In this document: piece by piece, positions 18,701 to 27,052 of the stretch
How the letters are laid out: each line of letters opens with the position of its first letter
How positions within the stretch are numbered: position 1 is the stretch's first letter
Made by a program: the position numbers and the translations under genes
The notes under the pieces: generated by a model
Told to the model about the DNA's origin: nothing
Seen by the model: the letters and a program-made list of their open reading frames with translations, nothing else
The model's database searches: none
Origin: Limnohabitans curvus
GTDB lineage: Bacteria > Pseudomonadota > Gammaproteobacteria > Burkholderiales > Burkholderiaceae_C
Assembly: GCF_003063475.1 (NCBI RefSeq)
Contig: NZ_NESP01000001.1
Span: 372,001 to 436,000 of the forward strand
Direction of reading: 5' to 3'
Length of the DNA: 64,000 nt

Positions 18701-18839
18701 GAAAGGTAAACGGTGGGTCTTCGTCTTGGCCCAGTTGGAAATAGGCGGCCACGCCCAAAATCATCAACACGACCATCAAATAACGCGTCAGTGCAGGATG
18801 GTCAAGCGCCCATTTGGAGAGGTTGAATTTATCGTCCAT
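15720..18839 (-). CDS. RND-family efflux transporter, inner-membrane pump subunit
   Basis: About 1039 residues in the RND layout: TM1, a large periplasmic loop, a TM2-6 bundle, TM7, a second loop and a C-terminal bundle. The proton-relay pair DD in LGLLVDDAIIAVEMM (TM4) is present. It resembles the AcrB/MMPL-type multidrug or lipophile exporters rather than metal pumps, but the substrate cannot be read. The ATG at 18839 lies 7 bp after the adaptor stop and is preferred over an upstream start inside the adaptor gene. No outer-membrane factor gene is adjacent, so an OMF encoded elsewhere must be shared. Confidence 0.93.
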   Translation of the reverse strand: MDDKFNLSKWALDHPALTRYLMVVLMILGVAAYFQLGQDEDPPFTFRAMVVRTYWPGATAQQVAEQVTDKLERTLQEVPHADKIRSYSKPGESQIIFQLKDAAKPSDVPGVWYAVRKKIGDMRYTLPPGVQGPFFNDDFGDVYGVIYALDAPGFTPAEVKKFADDVRQQLLRVPDVAKVEQFGVQDEKIFIEIPQKRLVQLGLDVGAVLAQLSQENAVENAGSVQAPLDVLQVRIGGQFETEAQLRAMPIRGSSGQQLKLGDIATVTRGYVEPATVKVHHQGKPVIALGVSMAKGGDIIALGKSLEVATARIEKTLPIGVSLVQVQDQPKAVEKSVGEFVRVLIEAVLIVLLVSFVALGLHKGGRYGWYVDMRPGLVVAITIPLVLAMTFLAMNYWGIGLHKISLGSLIIALGLLVDDAIIAVEMMVRKMEEGYDRVRAATFAYEVTAMPMLTGTLITAAGFLPIGMAKSTVGEYTFAIFAVTVIALVLSWWVSVYFVPYLGTLLLQVKPHGEHGGEHELFDGPFYRHFRTAVTWCVEYRWKAIGITLLIFVLGLVGMGRVQQQFFPDSSRPEILVDLWFPEGTAFKANEAVTQAVEQRLLKEQGVKTVSTWIGSGLPRFYLPLDQVFPQSNVSQIVVIPESLERRESLRLALPAMLAQEFPEARARVKLLPNGPPVPYPVQFRVVGPDPKVLRARADEVKAQMRASSSTRGVNDNWNEAVKVVRLEVDQAKARALGVTSQSIAQAMRTLLVGSTVEQFREDNKLIDIVLRQPLNERDAISDLTNAYIPTASGRMIPATQIVKPVFSWEPGVMWREGREYAITVQCDIIEGLQGATVTQQLLPDLKKLEAKWMETDTQSYRIEVAGAVEESSKGSSSISAGMPVMLFITFTLLMLQLHSFSRAMLVFLTGPLGLAGVAGALLALNRPFGFVALLGVIALMGMIQRNSVILIDQIEQDRASGVPAWEAIVESAVRRLRPIVLTAAAAVLAMIPLTRSVFWGPMAVAIMGGLMVATVLTLLALPAMYAAWFKVEKPSKMQG

Positions 18840-18846
18840 GTTCAAC

Positions 18847-19938
18847 TCACTTCGCCGCGCCAAAGATCGACACTTTTTGGCCTGCGGTCAGCACATGCAC
18901 GCCAGAAATCACCACTTGATCACCGTTTTGCAAGCCCGACGTGACCACGGCATCGTTGCCTTCGGCGGTGTTGACTTCAATGGTTTGCGCCTTCACGGTC
19001 ATGGTGTTGGGATCAAGCAGCCACACCGATGTGGCGCCCGCTTCCAAACGCAATGCGCTGGTCGGCAACTTGATCGACTTCACGGCCACAGCATCCCCCA
19101 GCGACAACGTGACCGTCACGGTAGACCCCAGCACAGGCGTGGCCTCTTTTGGCAAGGCAGCCTTGACCAGAAAGCTGCGCGTCACCGTGTCAGCACTGGC
19201 TGACACATCGCGCACCACGGCTTCTAGAAGTTTGCCGTCTACCCACTGTCGAACCTTGACTTTGGCGCCTGTCTTCAACAAACCCAGTTTGTCTTCTGCC
19301 ACGGAGAACACCACATCACGCGGGCCATCCAGCGCCAAGCGCACCACGGGCTGGCCTGCAGCCACCACTTGACCTGCACTGGCGTCCACCGACGTCACAA
19401 TCCCTGCGCCATCGGCCAACAACCGGGTGTAGCCCGATTGATTGCCCTGCACCGAGCTTTGTGCCTGGGCTTGCTTCCACTGGGCCTGGGCTGAGATGTA
19501 GGCGGCCTCGCGGCGCTGCAACTCGGCCACGCTGATAAAGCCCTGCGCGTGCAGATCTTGGTAACGTTTGAAATCCGCACTCGCCACATCACGGCTAGAT
19601 TGGGCAGCCACCAGTTGGGCGGCAGCGGCATCGGCTGTCACGCGGTAGTCTTGTGGGTCGAGCTGCGCCAGCAACTCACCGGCCTTCACGCGCTGGCCAA
19701 TTTCGGCTGGGCGGCTCAGCAATTTGCCAGCTACACGAAAGCCAAGACTCGATTCCACGCGGGCGCGAACCTCTCCTGAGAACTCTAAATCCATCGTCGA
19801 CCCGGATTCGCCCACGGTCAACACTTTCACAGCCCGCACAGGCTCTTGAGGTGCTGGCCCTTTGCCGCATGCAGCCAAAGTCACAGAAAAAAAGAAAGCC
19901 AGTGCAATGCGTCTTGAAGGCAAAAATGGGGACAACAT
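18847..19938 (-). CDS. RND periplasmic adaptor (membrane fusion) lipoprotein
   Basis: 363 residues. The lipoprotein signal is SVTLAACGKG, with acylated Cys near residue 24. The lipoyl/biotinyl-like half-motifs (GELLAQLDPQDY and DGAGIVTSVDASAGQVVAAGQ) flank an alpha-helical hairpin. A beta-barrel domain and a C-terminal membrane-proximal domain (VVTSGLQNGDQVVISGVHVL) follow. It bridges the pump at 15720 and an outer-membrane channel. No regulator gene lies next to it. The 95-bp upstream gap is AT-rich with a weak TTAAT/ATTAA repeat. Confidence 0.93.
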   Translation of the reverse strand: MLSPFLPSRRIALAFFFSVTLAACGKGPAPQEPVRAVKVLTVGESGSTMDLEFSGEVRARVESSLGFRVAGKLLSRPAEIGQRVKAGELLAQLDPQDYRVTADAAAAQLVAAQSSRDVASADFKRYQDLHAQGFISVAELQRREAAYISAQAQWKQAQAQSSVQGNQSGYTRLLADGAGIVTSVDASAGQVVAAGQPVVRLALDGPRDVVFSVAEDKLGLLKTGAKVKVRQWVDGKLLEAVVRDVSASADTVTRSFLVKAALPKEATPVLGSTVTVTLSLGDAVAVKSIKLPTSALRLEAGATSVWLLDPNTMTVKAQTIEVNTAEGNDAVVTSGLQNGDQVVISGVHVLTAGQKVSIFGAAK

Positions 19939-20033
19939 AAAGTATTTGTTTTGTTAATGACTGATTGGTTATTAATGTATCCGATTTGGATTCGCCCCTA
20001 ATTTACAAGGGGGAACGACAATAGGTATTACTT

Positions 20034-20813
20034 ATGTCAAGCATTGAGCACTACGAAAACTTCCCCGTCGCATCTTGGCTGTGCCCTGCACATTTGCGCC
20101 CCGCCGTTCAAGCGCTGTATCACTTTGCACGCACAGCAGATGATTTGGCCGACGAAGGCCACGACCCCGCGCACCACCGCCTTGAAGCGCTCGGAGAATA
20201 CCGCGCAGACTTAGCCAACAGCCTCAGCAGCGCCACCACGCCTAGCCAGCGCTGGCCCCAGGTCTTTGACCCACTGCAACGCGCCGTGCAGCAATACCAG
20301 TTGCCAACACAACCCTTGTTCGACCTGCTCGACGCCTTTGAGCAAGACGTGGTCTACACCAGCGTCGGTCAAGGCTACCGAGACCGCAGCGAACTGCTGG
20401 ACTATTGCCGCCGCTCAGCCAACCCCGTGGGGCGCTTGATGTTGCACTTGTACGGCGTGAGCGACAACACCTCGCTGGCACAAAGCGACGCCATCTGCAC
20501 AGCACTGCAACTCATCAACTTTTGGCAAGACCGTGCAGAAGACCTGCGCCGTGGCCGAGACTATTTACCGCTGGGCCAGACGCTGGCAGAAGAACTTCGC
20601 TTTGCCCGCGCGTTGATGCGGGAGGGCGAGCCGCTGGTCCACCGCGTCAAAGGACGTGCGGGCTGGGAGCTGCGTGCCGTGGTGCAAGGTGGCTTACGCA
20701 TCTTGGACAAGCTGGATGCACGCGTTGAAACCGCAGACCACACACAACTTCAACGCCCAACGCTGCAAAAAACAGACGCCCTCCGCATCCTCTGGCGTTG
20801 CATTCGCATGTGA
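20034..20813 (+). CDS. hpnC: HpnC, presqualene/hydroxysqualene synthase-type enzyme
   Basis: 259 residues of the squalene/phytoene synthase family. The two Asp-rich motifs are DDLAD (36-40) and DRAED in NFWQDRAEDLRRGRDYLP. In the HpnCDE route HpnD makes presqualene diphosphate from two farnesyl diphosphates, HpnC converts it to hydroxysqualene, and HpnE reduces that to squalene. It is the first of three consecutive genes with this exact order, which supports HpnC over a phytoene synthase. The final use (hopanoids or other) is not shown, because no squalene-hopene cyclase is in the window. Confidence 0.9.
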   Translation: MSSIEHYENFPVASWLCPAHLRPAVQALYHFARTADDLADEGHDPAHHRLEALGEYRADLANSLSSATTPSQRWPQVFDPLQRAVQQYQLPTQPLFDLLDAFEQDVVYTSVGQGYRDRSELLDYCRRSANPVGRLMLHLYGVSDNTSLAQSDAICTALQLINFWQDRAEDLRRGRDYLPLGQTLAEELRFARALMREGEPLVHRVKGRAGWELRAVVQGGLRILDKLDARVETADHTQLQRPTLQKTDALRILWRCIRM

Positions 20814-20860
20814 AGCCAGGCGACTGATGCCTGATCGGCGTGCCCGATAATCAGGCACAC

Positions 20861-21700
20861 ATGACACCTCAAGACTACGTTCAGCAAAAAGCTTCTGCTT
20901 CGGGCAGCAGCTTTTATTACGCCTTTCTTTTTCTACCCCCTCCACGCCGCGCCGCCATCACGGCGTTTTATGCCTTCTGCCGTGAGGTAGATGATGTTGT
21001 TGATGAGGTGACCGACCCAGGCGTCGCCGCCAGCAAACTGGCGTGGTGGCACAACGAAGTGCGCCAAGCCTTTGCAGGCAAACCCAACCACCCCGTGACC
21101 CAAGCGCTGATGCCTTGGGTGGCGGAGTTCGGCATTGAAGAAGCCTCGTTGCAATCTGTGATTGATGGCTGCGAAATGGACCTGACGCAAACCCGCTACC
21201 TCGACTACCCCAACCTCACGCGCTACTGCCACTTGGTGGCAGGGGTCGTGGGCGAAGTCTCAGCCAAGATTTTTGGCCAAACAGAGGCGACCACCACCGC
21301 CTATGCCCACAAGTTGGGCCAAGCGTTTCAACTCACCAACATCCTGCGCGACGTGGGTGAGGACGCTCTGCGTGGCCGCATTTACCTGCCCGTCAGCGAG
21401 CTGCAACTGTTCGACGTGAAAGCCCACGAAATTTTGAACCGCGTGGACTCGGACCGTTTTCAGGCACTCATGCAATTCCAAGCCGCACGCGCACACGCCT
21501 TGTACGACGAAGCCTTGGCTCTGCTGCCCGCGAACGATTGGAAGCATCAAAAACCGGGTTTGATGATGGCCAGCATCTACCGCACCTTGCTGCGTGAGAT
21601 CGAAGCCCAGAAATTTCCCGTGCTCAAGCAACGCGTGGCCCTCACCCCGCTGCGCAAACTCTGGCTCGCTTGGAAGATGCAAGCGCTGGGCCGCTTCTAA
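20861..21700 (+). CDS. hpnD: HpnD, presqualene diphosphate synthase
   Basis: 279 residues from the ATG at 20861 (a GTG at 20840 would add seven). It has the motifs REVDDVVDEV near residue 42-50 and NILRDVGEDALRGRIYLP. It condenses two farnesyl diphosphates to presqualene diphosphate, the first committed step. It lies 47 bp after hpnC and 18 bp before hpnE, so one operon is likely. Length is typical for HpnD. Confidence 0.92.
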   Translation: MTPQDYVQQKASASGSSFYYAFLFLPPPRRAAITAFYAFCREVDDVVDEVTDPGVAASKLAWWHNEVRQAFAGKPNHPVTQALMPWVAEFGIEEASLQSVIDGCEMDLTQTRYLDYPNLTRYCHLVAGVVGEVSAKIFGQTEATTTAYAHKLGQAFQLTNILRDVGEDALRGRIYLPVSELQLFDVKAHEILNRVDSDRFQALMQFQAARAHALYDEALALLPANDWKHQKPGLMMASIYRTLLREIEAQKFPVLKQRVALTPLRKLWLAWKMQALGRF

Positions 21701-21718
21701 ACCGCCCTGCCTCGTGTG

Positions 21719-23005
21719 ATGAAGCAACTGACCATCGTGGGTGCAGGCTGGGCCGGTTTGGCTGCTGCCGTGGCCGCCACCCAAGCGGGCTGGCAGGTCA
21801 CGCTGTTTGAAGCCGCACCGCTCGCGGGCGGTCGCGCTCGCAGCTTGCAACAAAACTTTGCAGACAAGCCCCTGGACAACGGCCAACACGTGTTGATTGG
21901 CGCGTACCGCGACACCCTCGCCTTGATGCGAACCGTGGGCTTAAATCCCGAGGCCCTGCTACAGCGCCTGCCACTTGATCTGCGCTTCCCCGATGGACAA
22001 GGCCTGAGCTTGCCCGATTGGCCCCTGCCATTCAACCTGCTCGCAGGCGTGGCCCGCGCAAATGGCTGGTCCTTGAAAGACAAAGCCAGCCTGATACAAG
22101 CCTCATGGCACTGGCAACGCACGGGCTTCACATGTGACGACACATGGACCGTGGCGCAGCTTTGCGAAGATGCGCGCTTGAGCCCTCGCGTGATGCAGCA
22201 GTTGATCGAACCCTTGTGTCTATCCGCGCTCAACACGCCCTTGCATCAAGCCAGTGCCACCGTGTATTTGCGCGTGCTGCAAGATGCATTGCTGGGTGGA
22301 TCAGGCAGTTCTGACCTGCTTGTGCCTCGCATCGATTTAGGGGCCTTGCTGCCAGATGCTTGTTTGCAGTGGCTCAGCACACAAGGTGCCGACATTCGTT
22401 TAGGACAGCGCATCACAGCTGGCGCACTGGAGGCCTTGACTCATGCAAACTCCCCCACACAAGCCACCCTCTTGGCCTGCCCGCCGTGGGAAGCAGCCCG
22501 CCTGAGCGCCGACCTTGCACCCAAGTGGGCTTACCCATGCGCGGAGTTGCAGCACACCGCCATTGCCACCGTGTATTTGCGTTGCACAGATGCTGGTTTT
22601 GCGGGACTCCCCAGGCCCATGATGGCGCTGTACAGCGATGCACAAGCCCCTGCACAGTTTGTCTTCGACCGTGGCGCATTGACCGCACAACCTGGCTTAT
22701 TGGCCGCCGTCGTCAGTGCCTGTTCGGCAGAGCGCGATGAAGTGACCGAACAGGTGTACGACCAAGTGTGCGAGCAACTTGAACTGACGAATCTGGAAGT
22801 GGTGCAAACCGTGGTCGAAAAACGTGCGACGCTGGCATGCACGCCGCTGCTGAATCGGCCCGAACCCTTCATCGCACCAGGACTTTGGGCCTGCGGTGAC
22901 TACATTTGCGGCCCCTACCCCTCCACCCTCGAAGGTGCGGTGCGATCAGGCCAACAAGTAGTCACACAGCTCAGCCAAATGGCTGACCGTCAGCGGCTGG
23001 GCTAA
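21719..23005 (+). CDS. hpnE: HpnE, hydroxysqualene dehydroxylase (FAD-dependent)
   Basis: 428 residues of the amine-oxidase/phytoene-desaturase fold. The N-terminal dinucleotide motif is VGAGWAGLAAAVAA, followed by FEAAPLAGGRARS. The C-terminal FAD segment is WACGDYICGPYPSTLEGAVRSG. It reduces hydroxysqualene to squalene. A GTG at 21716 immediately precedes the ATG used here. The last 60 bp overlap, in antisense, the 3' end of the HAD gene. Confidence 0.92.
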   Translation: MKQLTIVGAGWAGLAAAVAATQAGWQVTLFEAAPLAGGRARSLQQNFADKPLDNGQHVLIGAYRDTLALMRTVGLNPEALLQRLPLDLRFPDGQGLSLPDWPLPFNLLAGVARANGWSLKDKASLIQASWHWQRTGFTCDDTWTVAQLCEDARLSPRVMQQLIEPLCLSALNTPLHQASATVYLRVLQDALLGGSGSSDLLVPRIDLGALLPDACLQWLSTQGADIRLGQRITAGALEALTHANSPTQATLLACPPWEAARLSADLAPKWAYPCAELQHTAIATVYLRCTDAGFAGLPRPMMALYSDAQAPAQFVFDRGALTAQPGLLAAVVSACSAERDEVTEQVYDQVCEQLELTNLEVVQTVVEKRATLACTPLLNRPEPFIAPGLWACGDYICGPYPSTLEGAVRSGQQVVTQLSQMADRQRLG

Positions 23006-23641
23006 ATCATGCGGCCAATCGTGGCCTTGGGTGTTGACCCACGCGGTTTGCATGCCTGCAAGGAGGGCGCCCAACACATCGGTCGTGGCGTCATCACCTA
23101 AGTGCAACACTGCCTCAGGTGGCAAATTCAGCTGCGCCGCTGCCGCATGAAAAATGCGCGCATCAGGTTTGGCCACACCAAAGACTCGCGCGCTGACCGC
23201 TGCCTGAAAGTACGGTCCCGCCTCTGTGCGAAACACATCGGCGTTGCCGTTTGACAACCCCACCAAGGGGTAACGCGCCGCCAAGCGTGCCAACGCGGGT
23301 TGCACACCGTCATACAGCTGCACGTTCTGGCGCTCCGCAAAAAACACCTCAAAGGCGGCATCCGCCAAATGTGGTGCTTCACCAGCACGCAGCAAGCTTT
23401 CGCGAATGGCTTCACGGCGCAAAAAAGTCAAATCATGCGCTTTGTCGGCGTGGCGCTGATTGATAGCCGCACGGATCGCTTGCTTCACGCCAGGCTGCGC
23501 GCACAACAACGCAGTTTGCGGGGCGTGCAACGCCAGCCAATCTTGCAAAACCACCTCTGCGCGCGCGATGGTGGGCCAGACCGGCCATAAGGTGTCGTCA
23601 AGGTCTAGGGTTATGGCCTGGATTTTGGAAAGGTTCAACAT
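22946..23641 (-). CDS. HAD-superfamily hydrolase (phosphatase)
   Basis: 231 residues from the ATG at 23641. The nucleophile motif is DLDDTLW near the N-terminus, motif II is GLSNGNAD, and motifs III/IV are KPDARIF and HLGDDATTDVLGA. It resembles the YigB-type subfamily, which includes FMN phosphatases, but the substrate is not determinable. The start lies only 21 bp from the divergent hemH start, and the 3' end overlaps hpnE by 60 bp, an unusually compact arrangement. Confidence 0.88.
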   Translation of the reverse strand: MLNLSKIQAITLDLDDTLWPVWPTIARAEVVLQDWLALHAPQTALLCAQPGVKQAIRAAINQRHADKAHDLTFLRREAIRESLLRAGEAPHLADAAFEVFFAERQNVQLYDGVQPALARLAARYPLVGLSNGNADVFRTEAGPYFQAAVSARVFGVAKPDARIFHAAAAQLNLPPEAVLHLGDDATTDVLGALLAGMQTAWVNTQGHDWPHDLAQPLTVSHLAELCDYLLA

Positions 23642-23662
23642 GCTGGGCGAGAATACCGCATC

Positions 23663-24760
23663 ATGATCAAACCTGCCTTCAACCCCGAGCCGCCCTTTGC
23701 CCACGGCCAAACACCTCGCACCGCGGTGCTGTTGTGCAATTTAGGAACACCCGATGCACCCACCGTACCCGCCGTGCGCCGTTACCTTGCCGAGTTTTTG
23801 GGAGATCACCGCGTGGTTGAAATTCCCCGTTTGGTGTGGATGGCCATCCTGCACGGCATCATCTTGCGCGTGCGTCCAGCCAAATCGGCAGCCAAATACG
23901 CCACGATTTGGACCGCAGAAGGCTCGCCTTTGAAGGTGTGGACAGACAAACAAGCGCAAGCACTGCAAAACGTGTTCAGCGCCAACGGTGAAGCGGTCAG
24001 CGTGCGTTACGCCATGCGCTATGGCAACCCATCGATTGCCAGTCAACTCGACGCGCTCAAGGCTGAAGGCTTCACCCGCATCTTGGTTGTGCCAGCCTAT
24101 CCTCAGTACTCGGGCACCACCACGGCCAGCGTGTTTGATGCGGTCTACCACTGGGGCTTGCGCAGCCGCGTGTTGCCAGAGTTCCGCTTTATCAACCATT
24201 ACCACGACCACCCCGCTTACATCCAAGCTTTGGCAGAGCGCGTGCGTACACACTGGGCGACTCACGGGCAACCCGAGCGTTTGGTGATGAGCTTTCACGG
24301 CGTGCCTGAACGTACCCTGCACTTGGGCGACCCTTACCACTGCGAGTGCTACAAAACAGCACGCCTATTGGGCGAGGCACTGGGCCTGAGCAAAACGCAA
24401 TACATGGTGACCTTCCAATCCCGCTTTGGTAAAGCCAAATGGCTGGAGCCCTACACCGAGCCCACCCTGATTGCACTGGCACAACAAGGTGTGAAACGGG
24501 TGGACCTGATTTGCCCAGGTTTCACCAGCGATTGCTTAGAAACTTTGGAAGAAATTTCACAAGAAGCACAAGAAGCGTATCTACACGCAGGTGGTGAGGT
24601 GTTCCATTACATCCCCTGTTTGAACGACAGCGCAACATGGGTGCAAGGCCTGTACGAACTCAGCAAAACACACATGGGTGGATGGCCGATGCAAGCGCCA
24701 GACGCTCAGCCATTAGCCACCAGCCGTCGAGAAGCTTTGACCTTGGGCGCTAAAAACTAA
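23663..24760 (+). CDS. hemH: Ferrochelatase
   Basis: 365 residues. It inserts ferrous iron into protoporphyrin IX, the last step of heme synthesis. The family signature SFHGVPERTLHLGDPY, with the metal-handling His, is near residue 212; LCNLGTPDAP is at the N-terminus and CPGFTSDCLETLEEI near residue 288-302. It is divergent from the HAD gene and ends in a clear terminator at 24761-24785. Confidence 0.97.
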   Translation: MIKPAFNPEPPFAHGQTPRTAVLLCNLGTPDAPTVPAVRRYLAEFLGDHRVVEIPRLVWMAILHGIILRVRPAKSAAKYATIWTAEGSPLKVWTDKQAQALQNVFSANGEAVSVRYAMRYGNPSIASQLDALKAEGFTRILVVPAYPQYSGTTTASVFDAVYHWGLRSRVLPEFRFINHYHDHPAYIQALAERVRTHWATHGQPERLVMSFHGVPERTLHLGDPYHCECYKTARLLGEALGLSKTQYMVTFQSRFGKAKWLEPYTEPTLIALAQQGVKRVDLICPGFTSDCLETLEEISQEAQEAYLHAGGEVFHYIPCLNDSATWVQGLYELSKTHMGGWPMQAPDAQPLATSRREALTLGAKN

Positions 24761-24785
24761 AAAAGCCGCTGAAAAGCGGCTTTTT
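24761..24785. terminator. bidirectional intrinsic terminator after hemH
   Basis: Stem AAAAGCCGCT (24761-24770), GAAA loop, AGCGGC then five T. It is flanked by A and T runs, so it serves hemH on plus and probably the shape module on minus. Confidence 0.9.
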
Positions 24786-24805
24786 GAATTGCAAGGCAAA
24801 GCGAA

Positions 24806-25504
24806 TCAAGGCGCCTTACTTGCTGCGGGTGCGGGTGCAGGCGTCGCCACAGCAACAGGTGGGTTTACCAAAGATGCTGGTTTTTGAGCTGTGGGGACGA
24901 CCACAGCTTCTATAGAAGCAGAGGCGTTGGAGGCTGGCGCTTCTGCAGCGCTTGCAGCGTCTGCTGCCTCGGAAGGAACAACTTGCAAAGGTGGCGCAGG
25001 CTCAGCAGCGGACTCGTCTTGTGGCTGCATGTAAGCAGCCACCGCCAACGCTGCCGCAAACAAACCTGCAATGACCCAAAGTGATGTTTTGGATTTTGTT
25101 TCTTCTGGCTGAGCTAAAACAACTGGCTCTTTGTCGGAGGCAGCGATTTGCGCAGAAGGTTCGGCAGGTTCAGCGATCGGGTTCTGTGCAGGCGCGGCTG
25201 TCGCAACGGGCACAGCGGGAACATCAGCAATCAACGGCTCTTCAAGTGCGCTTTCGGCTTCAAGCGGTTCAACCACTCGGCCAAAGACTTCTTCGGCCGA
25301 GACACCCAACAAGGCGCCAACTTTTTTTGCAGCGGTTGCTTTCACGGCAGCGCTGTAAAAAGCACTCATGCCGCCCTCTTCCAACTGGCGAATTTGTTTG
25401 ACCGACATGCAAGAGCGGATCGCCATATCGCTCACAGCCCAGCCTTGGGTTTCGCGACGAAGGCGTAACAAATCGCCGTTGATGAAGAGTTCTTCTTGGC
25501 TCAT
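24806..25504 (-). CDS. RodZ-like protein: helix-turn-helix, one TM segment, Ala/Pro-rich periplasmic tail
   Basis: About 232 residues. An N-terminal Cro/CI-type helix-turn-helix (about 8-65) is followed by an acidic Ala/Pro linker, one membrane segment (SLWVIAGLFAAALAVAAYM, near 145-165) and a low-complexity periplasmic tail. This is the RodZ layout, which links cytoskeletal filaments to the cell-wall machinery. The conserved RodZ C-terminal beta domain is not evident, so it is RodZ-like only. The gene follows bactofilin by about 32 bp in the same direction. ATG at 25504 is chosen over an in-frame GTG at 25510. Confidence 0.72.
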   Translation of the reverse strand: MSQEELFINGDLLRLRRETQGWAVSDMAIRSCMSVKQIRQLEEGGMSAFYSAAVKATAAKKVGALLGVSAEEVFGRVVEPLEAESALEEPLIADVPAVPVATAAPAQNPIAEPAEPSAQIAASDKEPVVLAQPEETKSKTSLWVIAGLFAAALAVAAYMQPQDESAAEPAPPLQVVPSEAADAASAAEAPASNASASIEAVVVPTAQKPASLVNPPVAVATPAPAPAASKAP

Positions 25505-25536
25505 AAACACACGAGGCGTGACGCCGTCTCAGTGAG

Positions 25537-26028
25537 TTACTTGACCAACAAGAGTTCGCCCTTGATGGACGCACCCTTTTGAACCGACAGGGTTTGGTAC
25601 ACCACATGACCATCCACAGAAGCAGACGAAGTCACGATCAACTCATTACAAGTTGCAGTACCAGAGAACTTACCTTTGATGTGCAAGCTGCTGCAAGTCA
25701 CAACACCTTCGACTTGGCCGCGCGCACCAATGGTGAGCTCGTCCACTTGAATTTGGCCGTTCAAGGCACCTTCCACGTGAATGGCGCCTTTGGCGGCAAT
25801 TTCACCTCGGAACGAGAAACCTTCGCTCAGGATAGAGGGCTTGGTGGCAGTGGTTGAAATCATGTCCATCATGCTGGTTCGTTGGTTAGATGTAGGGGTA
25901 GGCGTTGCGACTGCAGGTTGTTGTTCCGACACAGTCTCGTCAACCTCGGATTCAATTTGCTCGTCGTCGACGGCAGACGCATTGGTTTGCGACAAATTAA
26001 CGTTGTTGGTTTTGGATTTGTTGAACAT
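25537..26028 (-). CDS. Bactofilin with a long charged N-terminal tail
   Basis: 163 residues: a disordered N-terminus rich in Asn, Glu and Thr (about 1-60), then the bactofilin (DUF583) beta-helix, recognisable from repeating segments such as FSFRGEIAAKGAIHVEGALNGQI and GEVTCSSLHIKGKFSG-like turns. Bactofilins polymerise without nucleotide and position wall enzymes. The ATG at 26028 lies 32 bp inside the end of the M23 peptidase gene, which suggests translational coupling. A second, shorter bactofilin lies on the other side of the peptidase. Confidence 0.88.
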   Translation of the reverse strand: MFNKSKTNNVNLSQTNASAVDDEQIESEVDETVSEQQPAVATPTPTSNQRTSMMDMISTTATKPSILSEGFSFRGEIAAKGAIHVEGALNGQIQVDELTIGARGQVEGVVTCSSLHIKGKFSGTATCNELIVTSSASVDGHVVYQTLSVQKGASIKGELLLVK

Positions 26029-27037
26029 ATTGTGCCGTCCGTATAACTTTTTGTGGATTGACTGGATAACCACCAATCAATATTTCCAAATGCAGGTGCT
26101 TACCTGTCGACGAAGAACCTGTACTGCCGATATTACCCAGCACAGATTCGTTAGTGACTTTGTCACCCAACTTCACTTCGATATTTGCCAAATGCGCGTA
26201 GAGCGACTCCACACCGTTGGTGTGGCGAACCACCACGGTGTTGCCGTATTGCGTATGAAACTGAGCTAGCACCACAACACCCGGTTTAACAGGATGAACT
26301 TTTTCATCACCTGTCTGACTCAACAAGTCGAGCCCCGTATGAAAGTGTGTTTGTCCAGAAATAGGATGACGGCGAACACCAAAGTCGGATGTCACGCTGT
26401 AATTGGGCACCGGCATCACACTAGGCAATGCGTACAGAACTTCGCGCAAACCGCGGTTGGTTGACAACTCATCAGCCACTTTACCGCGGAGCAAGGGATT
26501 GCTCTTGACATCGTCTTCCAAATTGAAACCACCATTTGCAGCATTCTGCTGAATGATTTTGACAATTTTTTCCGTCAAACCAGAGGACTCAAGTTGTGAC
26601 TTCATGGTCACGTTTTCTTGAGAAACCGCGACCATTGAGGTATCCACAAAACGACGAATGCTCATGTCTCGGTCACGGATGGTCTGGGCCAACGACACCA
26701 TTTGCTCGTCGCTCATACTCAGTTGGTCGGTACCTTCCGAATCTGAAGCGCTGCTGAGCAACGCGCGATAAACCTCTTCGTGCGAACGCTCTAGCTTCGC
26801 TCGACTCAACATGAGACTGATGCTGGTTGCAAACAGCACCGCAATCGCCACCAACATAGCCCCCGTCGCCAAAATGCCGCCACGCACCAAAATGCGCTGC
26901 ATACGACCACTGACGTTGAGGTAGTGAAGATCCCCGTTTTGCTCAAGAATGATGCGCGCATCTTCATACTGACGCACCCACCCATTGGACACAAGTCCAG
27001 GGAGCATGCGAACAGTGGAAAAGAGTCGACGCAACAT
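25997..27037 (-). CDS. Membrane-anchored M23 (LytM-type) metallopeptidase
   Basis: 346 residues. A cytoplasmic N-terminal segment of about 55 residues precedes one membrane helix (GGILATGAMLVAIAVLF), a periplasmic coiled-coil-like stretch (about 85-175) and the M23 domain. Zinc ligands are visible in HTGLDL (near 231-236) and HLHLE (near 313). It cleaves peptidoglycan cross-bridges. The layout matches LmdC/Csd-type enzymes that pair with bactofilins in shape control. The cytoplasmic tail before the membrane helix is a plausible bactofilin-binding site. It is flanked by two bactofilin genes. Confidence 0.9.
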   Translation of the reverse strand: MLRRLFSTVRMLPGLVSNGWVRQYEDARIILEQNGDLHYLNVSGRMQRILVRGGILATGAMLVAIAVLFATSISLMLSRAKLERSHEEVYRALLSSASDSEGTDQLSMSDEQMVSLAQTIRDRDMSIRRFVDTSMVAVSQENVTMKSQLESSGLTEKIVKIIQQNAANGGFNLEDDVKSNPLLRGKVADELSTNRGLREVLYALPSVMPVPNYSVTSDFGVRRHPISGQTHFHTGLDLLSQTGDEKVHPVKPGVVVLAQFHTQYGNTVVVRHTNGVESLYAHLANIEVKLGDKVTNESVLGNIGSTGSSSTGKHLHLEILIGGYPVNPQKVIRTAQYVQQIQNQQR

Positions 27038-27052
27038 TTAAACCGCAGTCAG

